21,833 nucleotides of DNA from a virus: IMG/VR virus record IMGVR_UViG_3300009180_000247, positions 1 to 21,833 of that record, one strand, 5' to 3'. Under the pieces are notes generated by a model. It did not search any database and had not been told where the DNA came from. It worked only from the letters and a program-made list of their open reading frames with translations. The translations under genes and the position numbers were made by a program. How positions within the stretch are numbered: position 1 is the stretch's first letter; every line of letters begins with the position of its first letter. Below are positions 16,438 through 21,833 of the stretch, piece by piece.

Positions 16438-18306
16438 ATGGGTAGAAAGCCAGGAAAGCAAGACATTCCTAAGGGCGAGGCCCAGGAGAGAGTCCTGATG
16501 GCCCTAGCCCAGGGCGCGACTGTAATTACCGCTATGGGCACTGTAGGCCGCAATGACGTGACATTCCGTCAATGGTGCGCCTCAGACACATCCTTCAAGG
16601 AGCGAGCCGACAAGGCCCGCCTAGAGGGTAAGGGTGTCAAGACTGATTTAGCTGAACTCAAGGATATCGACTTCGTCTCCTTCTGTGAGCAGTTCCTCGA
16701 TTCAAAGCTCTTCCCCCACCAGCTTGACTGGATTGATATGGTTGAGGGACGCGAGCCCGAGTGGCTACCAGCTGGTATGACATACGAGCCAGGAGAGCCC
16801 GACAGAGTCCTGATTAACGTGCCACCCGAGCATGCCAAGTCGACTACCCTGACCACAAACTATGTCACATACAAAATCGTGACCAACCCCAACATGCGAG
16901 TCATAATCGTCTCTAAGACGCAAGGTATGGCCCGCAAGTTCCTTGGGGCAATTAAGACAAGACTTTCACACCCAGCATATATTAAGTTGCAGACGGCCTT
17001 CGGTCCTAACGGCGGATACAAGGCCGATGCAACACAATGGTCTGCTGATATGATTTACCTAGGTACGGGACGTGACTCAGGCGAGAAGGACCCAACCGTA
17101 CAAGCCCTTGGTATGGGTTCTCAGATTTACGGTGCTCGCGCTGACCTAATTATCGTTGATGACGCCGTGATGGGAGCTAATGCCCATGAGTGGGAAAAAC
17201 AACTCGAGTGGCTCCAAAAGGAAGTTATCACACGCCTGGGGCGGCACGGAAAACTAATTATTGTAGGAACCCGTGTCGCGCCCGTGGACCTCTATAAGAT
17301 GCTCCGCGACCCAGGTCAGTGGTCTGGTGGTGTAGCACCTTTCACATATTGTGCCATGCCAGCAGTTTTAGAATTTGACGAGAATCCTGACAAGTGGAAA
17401 ACACTATGGCCAGAATCTGACCAACAGGAGAATGCAAAAGATGACGCGTTACCCAATGGGAACTTTCCCAAGTGGGATGGACCCTCGCTCTCTAAGCGCC
17501 GCTCTCAGGTCTCTCCCGCAGTATGGGCAATGGTTTATCAGCAAGAGGATGTCACAGAAGATTCAATCTTCTCACCAACCTGCGTTGCAGGAAGCATCAA
17601 CGGAATGCGAAAGCGTGGCCCGTTAAAGCCTGGAGTACCTGGACACCCTAAGTACGCTGAAGGTACATATACTGTTATGGGCCTTGACCCTGCTATGTCA
17701 GGTGCAACTGGTGCTGTTATAGCCACATACAACAAGTCCGATGGCAAGATTTATATTCTTGACTGCGTCAACATGACTGAGCCTTCACCAGATAAGATTC
17801 AACATCTAATCGAAGACTGGGTTGAGAAGTACCGTCCTCAGGAATTGCGTATTGAAATCAACGCTCACCAGAAGGCTTACGCCCTGGATGAGAACTTAAG
17901 AAACTTTCTAGCCTCTTATGGCTGCCAGTTGAATTCACACTTTACTGGTAAGAACAAATGGGACACCTCTTTCGGTGTAGCCTCTATGGCTATGCTGTTT
18001 GGTAATACGCGTGACGGCCGTTTCCAGGATAACAATATCATGGAGATACCAAGTAACGAAGGCTCTGAGGGAATCAAAACCCTCGTACAGCAATTAATTA
18101 CCTGGAAACCTGATACCAAGAACCCCACAGATACTGTGATGGCTCTCTGGTTTGCAGTCATCCGCATACGCGAGTTAATGCAGAACACATCAAGAGTTGG
18201 TCAGTATCAATCAAACCGTTGGGCTACAAGAGCACAGATGGGCTCACGCGGTTCAATAAATTTAGACGAAGCCTTTGCAGAGCAATGGGCTCAAACATAC
18301 GGATAG
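16438..18306 (+). CDS. terL: Terminase large subunit with fused N-terminal HTH
   Basis: 622 residues. The packaging ATPase has Walker A PPEHAKST (129-136) and Walker B LIIVDD (237-242); the RNase H-like nuclease domain has Asp417 in VMGLDPAMSG, Glu473 in LRIEINA and Asp565 in NPTDTVMALWFA. The first 65 residues (AQERVLMALAQGATVITAMG, then RNDVTFRQWCASD) look like the DNA-binding helix-turn-helix of small terminase proteins, and no separate small subunit gene precedes it. The enzyme cuts concatemers and pumps DNA into the prohead through the portal encoded downstream. AAGGGGA lies 8 nt before ATG. Confidence 0.95.
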   Translation: MGRKPGKQDIPKGEAQERVLMALAQGATVITAMGTVGRNDVTFRQWCASDTSFKERADKARLEGKGVKTDLAELKDIDFVSFCEQFLDSKLFPHQLDWIDMVEGREPEWLPAGMTYEPGEPDRVLINVPPEHAKSTTLTTNYVTYKIVTNPNMRVIIVSKTQGMARKFLGAIKTRLSHPAYIKLQTAFGPNGGYKADATQWSADMIYLGTGRDSGEKDPTVQALGMGSQIYGARADLIIVDDAVMGANAHEWEKQLEWLQKEVITRLGRHGKLIIVGTRVAPVDLYKMLRDPGQWSGGVAPFTYCAMPAVLEFDENPDKWKTLWPESDQQENAKDDALPNGNFPKWDGPSLSKRRSQVSPAVWAMVYQQEDVTEDSIFSPTCVAGSINGMRKRGPLKPGVPGHPKYAEGTYTVMGLDPAMSGATGAVIATYNKSDGKIYILDCVNMTEPSPDKIQHLIEDWVEKYRPQELRIEINAHQKAYALDENLRNFLASYGCQLNSHFTGKNKWDTSFGVASMAMLFGNTRDGRFQDNNIMEIPSNEGSEGIKTLVQQLITWKPDTKNPTDTVMALWFAVIRIRELMQNTSRVGQYQSNRWATRAQMGSRGSINLDEAFAEQWAQTYG

Positions 18307-18314
18307 GAATCCAA

Positions 18315-18569
18315 ATGGCAACAGGAACAAGAAACTCAGGCGGAATTTCAGGACCTGGTGGAAAAAACGTAAACCCAGTTTATGCAATGGGCACAGGTGG
18401 TAATGCTGGCCTAGGTGCAAATAATAATCCACCAGCAAAACCTAAAAATAATGAACCTTCAATTTTGCAAAAAATTAAAAAAGGTTTTGAAATAAAGCCA
18501 AAGTATTCTCAAGAATATTTACGCATTGAAGCAGCAATTGCTGCTGAATCTAAAAAGAAAAATAAATAA
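18315..18569 (+). CDS. Small Gly-rich protein, GKNVxPVY motif
   Basis: 84 residues. The start at 18315 is preferred to in-frame upstream ATGs inside terL because AGGA lies about 8 nt ahead. The N-terminus is Gly/Asn-rich (SGGISGPGGKNVNPVYA), the C-terminal half a basic helix (LQKIKKGFEIKPKYSQEYL, then Lys-rich end). The next gene shares the motif. AT-rich codon use in its second half differs from terL. Function unknown; it may be a head accessory or portal-associated peptide. Confidence 0.65.
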   Translation: MATGTRNSGGISGPGGKNVNPVYAMGTGGNAGLGANNNPPAKPKNNEPSILQKIKKGFEIKPKYSQEYLRIEAAIAAESKKKNK

Positions 18570-18596
18570 TTTTCCCTTCTAATCGTTAGGACAATA

Positions 18597-18851
18597 ATGC
18601 CAAAAGACAGTAACCTATCCCAGTCTGGCGGAGGCACCCCTCGCAGCTCTGGTGGCATTGGTGGCTCTAGTGGCAAGAATGTTCAACCAGTATACCGAGA
18701 GCTAACTCCGTCAGCAAAGAATTCAATTGCCCAAGCACGTGATGCAATGGGTGCAAAGAAGGCAACAGCCGAAGAACTTGCTCGCCGTTTGGCGAAAGAG
18801 AAAGCTGCCGAAATGGCACGCATTAGAAATCAAGGACGTAATACACGATGA
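18597..18851 (+). CDS. Small Gly-rich protein, second GKNVxPVY copy
   Basis: 84 residues. The N-terminal half has SSGGIGGSSGKNVQPVYREL, closely like the upstream gene; the C-terminal half is a charged Ala-rich helix (EELARRLAKEKAAEMARIR). AGGA precedes the ATG, and the stop overlaps the portal ATG as ATGA. The matching N-termini with different helices suggest duplication then divergence. Function unknown. Confidence 0.65.
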   Translation: MPKDSNLSQSGGGTPRSSGGIGGSSGKNVQPVYRELTPSAKNSIAQARDAMGAKKATAEELARRLAKEKAAEMARIRNQGRNTR

Positions 18852-20629
18852 CATTATCTATGGAACAGGTTGCAGCACGCGTTCAATCGCTGCGCTATCG
18901 CAACCATGAACGTGATGCACGTAACCTTGACGTCCTTGCTGTACGTAAGGGCAAGATTTCTGAAGTCTATCCTGACTTCTTCCCATCAGGCGTAGATGCA
19001 AACGTAGTCGCAAACTTTGTTGACATCGTAGCACGCGACTTATCTGAAGTCATGGCTCCGCTTCCAGCGGTTAACTGCTCTGCTGCAAATCAGACATCTG
19101 ATAGAGCACGTCAGTTTGCTGATAAACGCACTCGCATCGCAGCTAACTATTTCCAGAACTCAGACCTATCAGTACAGATGTACTCAGGTGCTGACTGGTA
19201 CATCACATACGGTTTCCTCCCATTCATGATTGAATTGGACGAGGAATCGAAACTACCACGTATCCGCATAGAAAACCCAATTGGGGCTTACCCAGAATTT
19301 GACCGCTATGGACGTTGCGTAGCTTTCGCAAAACGATATACAATGACACTCGGAGAGCTCTGCTCTACATTCCCTGAGTATGATACACAACTTCTTGGAC
19401 CTATGGGTTACAAGCAAGACCTAAATGCTCAGATTGAACTGATTCGTTATTACGATAAAGACCAGTCAGTCATCTATATCCCAGCTAAAGATAATCTAAT
19501 TCTTTCTCAGGCACGAAATCCGCTTGGCAAGATGATGATTGTTGTTGCACGCAAGCCATCTATTGATGGTGAACTTCGTGGACAATTCGACGATGTACTT
19601 GGCATCCAACTACTACGCAACCGCTTTGCGTTGCTTGCAATGGAAGCTGCAGAGAAATCTGTACAGGCTCCTATTGTACTCCCACAGGATGTACAGGAAC
19701 TTCAGCTTGGTGGAGATGCGGTTATTCGTACTGCCAACCCAGCAGGCGTACGCCGTGTAGACCTGAATCTACCACAAGGCGCATTCACTGAGCAGACATT
19801 GCTTAACCAGGAACTTCGCGTTGGTACTCGTTATCCTGAAGGACGTACTGGTAACGTTAACGCATCTGTCGTTACAGGCCAAGGTGTACAAGCTCTTATG
19901 GGAGCATTTGATACACAAGTTAAGTCAGCACAAGCTATCTTTGCTGCTGCACTTCGTGATGTAATCAGCTTGTGTTTTGAAATTGATGAAACAATTTTCC
20001 CAGAAGAAAAGACCATTCGTGGTGTTGATTCTGGTAGCCCATACGAAATTACATATAAGCCTTCAAAAGATATCAAGCAGGACTATTCAGCTGATGTCCG
20101 TTATGGAATGCTTGCTGGTCTTAACCCAGCACAGGGTCTTATCTTTATGTTGCAAGCTCTTGGCGGAGGGCTTATCTCTAAGGATATGGCTATGCGTGAA
20201 CTCCCATTCACTGTCAACGTAACTCAGGAACTAGAAAAAATTGAAATCGAGAAGATGAGAGATTCTCTTCTTGGTTCTATCACTGCACTCTCTCAAGCGA
20301 TACCACAGATGGCTATGCAAGGCCAGGACGCTTCTGAAGTAGTGCGACAAATTGCCGCTGTGATTAAGGCACGCCAAAAGGGACAGGCACTAGAAGACGT
20401 CATCGCTGACATCTTCGCCCCACAGCAGCAACCAGTTCCTCCTGCTGGGGCTCCACAATCGGTTGAGCAACCGTCCCCTGCTCCTGAAGGCGTTCCAGCA
20501 GGAGGCGCTTCCCCAATGGGTGGCGCACCTGAAGTACAACAACAAGCACCTGATATTCAAACAATCCTTGCTAACATGACAGCTGGTGGTGCAGCTGGCG
20601 GAAGAGCAACCACACAGTACAGACTATAA
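18848..20629 (+). CDS. Portal protein
   Basis: 593 residues directly after the terminase and two small genes, coupled by an ATGA overlap. The N-terminal region (Leu/Arg-rich helix, then VDIVARDLSEVMAPLPAVNC) and a conserved middle (ADWYITYGFLPFMIELDEES, followed by an NPIGAYPEFDRYGR block) match the clip and wing regions of phage portals. A helical segment with repeated Gln/Ala follows, and the last 65 residues are Pro/Gln/Gly-rich and probably disordered. Twelve copies would form the DNA channel at one capsid vertex. The length is normal for the family. Confidence 0.85.
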   Translation: MTLSMEQVAARVQSLRYRNHERDARNLDVLAVRKGKISEVYPDFFPSGVDANVVANFVDIVARDLSEVMAPLPAVNCSAANQTSDRARQFADKRTRIAANYFQNSDLSVQMYSGADWYITYGFLPFMIELDEESKLPRIRIENPIGAYPEFDRYGRCVAFAKRYTMTLGELCSTFPEYDTQLLGPMGYKQDLNAQIELIRYYDKDQSVIYIPAKDNLILSQARNPLGKMMIVVARKPSIDGELRGQFDDVLGIQLLRNRFALLAMEAAEKSVQAPIVLPQDVQELQLGGDAVIRTANPAGVRRVDLNLPQGAFTEQTLLNQELRVGTRYPEGRTGNVNASVVTGQGVQALMGAFDTQVKSAQAIFAAALRDVISLCFEIDETIFPEEKTIRGVDSGSPYEITYKPSKDIKQDYSADVRYGMLAGLNPAQGLIFMLQALGGGLISKDMAMRELPFTVNVTQELEKIEIEKMRDSLLGSITALSQAIPQMAMQGQDASEVVRQIAAVIKARQKGQALEDVIADIFAPQQQPVPPAGAPQSVEQPSPAPEGVPAGGASPMGGAPEVQQQAPDIQTILANMTAGGAAGGRATTQYRL

Positions 20630-20644
20630 CTAAGGCGGGGGACA

Positions 20645-21214
20645 ATGACAACATTAGCTGCTATTCAGGGCAAGGGCTGGGTTGTAATGGGTTGTGACTC
20701 CCGTAGCTCAGATGAAGATGGCCGTCCAATGGAGATGGCAACACATAAGATTGTTGAAAATAATGGAGCTCTGATTGCTGGAGCTGGTGCAGGTAGAGGT
20801 TCGAATATATTGCAGTTTGGCTGGAAGGCTCCAAAGCCTACAGCAGCTGAAAACTTAGATATATTTATGACACAAAAATTTATTCCACAAATGCGACAAG
20901 TATTTATTGACGCAGGGTATGACATGAAAGAGGACGGCGATGCTGCTTCGCATGATTCGCAATTTCTTGTCAGTGTTCGTGGAACTGTTTATCCTATCTT
21001 TGAGGATTACTCTTGGGACCGTGATATACGTGGTATCTACTACGCTGGCTCTGGTAGCCCGATTGCTCTTGGAGCTATGGCAGCGCTGGGTATCGATGAT
21101 GTACAAGATGCTTCTCAAGCTGAAAGGCTAGTACGAAAAGCAATTGAGATTGCAACAGAGTGGGACATTTATACAAGTGGACCAATCATTACTAAAATTC
21201 AATTTACTAAGTAG
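20645..21214 (+). CDS. Proteasome-fold Ntn hydrolase, probable prohead protease
   Basis: 189 residues. After Met removal Thr1-Thr2 is exposed, as in HslV and proteasome beta subunits. Counting from that Thr, Asp17 falls in VVMGCDSRSS and Lys34 in ATHKIV (Lys33 in the classic family), then GALIAGAGAG follows like the family's xxxAGxxG strand. Later YAGSGSPIALGAMAAL matches the GSG-x-x-A-x-x-A helix near the active site. So the catalytic Thr, Asp, Lys and the GSG turn are all present. The gene sits between portal and later head genes, where a prohead maturation protease normally lies. GGCGGGGGAC precedes the ATG. Confidence 0.85.
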   Translation: MTTLAAIQGKGWVVMGCDSRSSDEDGRPMEMATHKIVENNGALIAGAGAGRGSNILQFGWKAPKPTAAENLDIFMTQKFIPQMRQVFIDAGYDMKEDGDAASHDSQFLVSVRGTVYPIFEDYSWDRDIRGIYYAGSGSPIALGAMAALGIDDVQDASQAERLVRKAIEIATEWDIYTSGPIITKIQFTK

Positions 21215-21222
21215 GAGAAACA

Positions 21223-21657
21223 ATGACAACTGCGCCACAAGATAACAGAGGCGGTAATCGTCCTCTTGCACCGCAGAACAACGTCGGCGTTAACGGCCTT
21301 GGAGGAAATGGTTCTGCCGATGGAGTTCCTAACATAGACTACACAGGTTTTGCATACGGCCAGAACAAAGAAATTAATAACCAGATGAAGGGTGCATCTT
21401 TGAATGCATCTTCGCAGAAGCCAACAGCTTCACCACTCATTGGGTTATTTGATAAGACAGCATTGCCTGAGCAAGATTTAACACACGGTGGAGATGTCGG
21501 ACCTGGTCCAGATTCATCATCACTTGTTATGCCAGCAATGGCTGTACCAGAACCTGAGTCACCAGTTCAGTTGCTTCAGGTTATGGCAATGCAGGACCCA
21601 ACTAATCAAGATGTTCGTTTTGCTTTGGAGAAGTTACAGCAGCAAGGACGTATCTAG
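21223..21657 (+). CDS. Structural or scaffold-like protein
   Basis: 144 residues with AGGAGA 6 nt before ATG. The first 60 residues are Asn/Gly-rich and probably disordered; the middle has Pro/Ser blocks; the last 30 residues form a helix (PVQLLQVMAMQDP then DVRFALEKLQQQGR). Its position after the protease suggests a scaffold, a protease substrate or a head accessory. No domain was recognised. Confidence 0.6.
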   Translation: MTTAPQDNRGGNRPLAPQNNVGVNGLGGNGSADGVPNIDYTGFAYGQNKEINNQMKGASLNASSQKPTASPLIGLFDKTALPEQDLTHGGDVGPGPDSSSLVMPAMAVPEPESPVQLLQVMAMQDPTNQDVRFALEKLQQQGRI

Positions 21658-21833
21658 TGGCAACATTACCTAGCGTCAAGAAAGACAAAAATGGGTTGCC
21701 AGTACTTGTTGGCGTACAAGAACGCCAAATAACACAGCAGCAAGCTGACTACTCTGATATCGTAAAAGCTTCATCTATGATTACTGGTGAAGAAGGATTT
21801 AGGGCACGCGAGATTTTGCGTACAAATCCTAAT
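21657..21833 (+). CDS. Head-region gene of unknown function, 3' truncated
   Basis: A GTG start at 21657 overlaps the previous stop (TAGTG), with GGACG upstream. The open frame runs 59 codons to the window end without a stop. The visible N-terminus reads ATLPSVKKDKNGLPVLVGV, then polar residues and a helix (GEEGFRAREILRTN). The start codon is weak but the frame is uninterrupted. Confidence 0.6.
   Translation, partial: MATLPSVKKDKNGLPVLVGVQERQITQQQADYSDIVKASSMITGEEGFRAREILRTNPN

Noticed and set aside
18219-18314. Longer start of the first Gly-rich protein inside terL
   Set aside because: The extension is the shadow of terL codons, and AGGA is placed correctly for the ATG at 18315.

Overview
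This window is part of a tailed double-stranded DNA phage genome, and the host is most likely an actinobacterium. The host inference rests on a phage WhiB protein (four-Cys pattern plus GIWGG), a secreted lysozyme-fold protein of the type common in actinobacteria and their phages, a probable leaderless start, and a Crp/GlxR-type operator. Base composition is only moderately GC with AT-rich intergenic patches, which fits a low-GC freshwater actinobacterium better than Streptomyces or Mycobacterium; that last step is inference. No integrase, tRNA, IS element or CRISPR array was seen.

Layout. (1) 1-3989, rightward: the end of a tail gene, then a tightly overlapping lysis cassette (four small membrane proteins, a long Pro-rich exported protein, a CHAP endolysin) closed by a strong terminator. 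(2) 4084-4385: one small leftward gene and a divergent control region with a 25-bp palindrome and an extended -10 promoter. (3) 4386-9959, rightward: a replication/recombination operon with a Cas4/RecB-like Fe-S nuclease split over two overlapping ORFs, a Cys-containing small protein, a RecA/DnaB-type ATPase, a methyltransferase, an Hjc-like resolvase, a primase split into zinc-finger and TOPRIM ORFs, a DUF1599/MazG-like protein, another PD-(D/E)XK protein and a sigma-like factor. (4) 9945-15550, leftward: about fifteen mostly small genes, many with CxxC zinc ribbons, plus WhiB, an FmdB-type ribbon, a secreted lysozyme-like protein, and a two-gene amidoligase plus class II glutamine amidotransferase module. 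(5) 15551-16437: non-coding control region. (6) 16438-21833, rightward: terminase large subunit, two Gly-rich small proteins, portal, a proteasome-fold Ntn hydrolase in the usual prohead-protease slot, and two structural or unknown genes, the last cut by the window end.

The most striking parts are three. The amidoligase/amidotransferase pair has both enzymes joined to Cys-rich zinc modules. The control region carries four leftward promoters, each TTGACA-N17-(-10), repeated every 82-85 bp, with dyads at three of the start sites, nonamer repeats and a Crp/GlxR-type box upstream. The proteasome-like hydrolase keeps Thr1 and Asp17. Further exact TTGACA-N17-TATACT promoters lie in front of the leftward sub-operons and even inside the amidotransferase gene.

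How it fits together (inference): leftward promoters fire early to express small regulators and the amidoligase module; the rightward replication operon then copies the genome; terminase, portal, protease and tail genes build the particle; the left-hand cassette lyses the cell.
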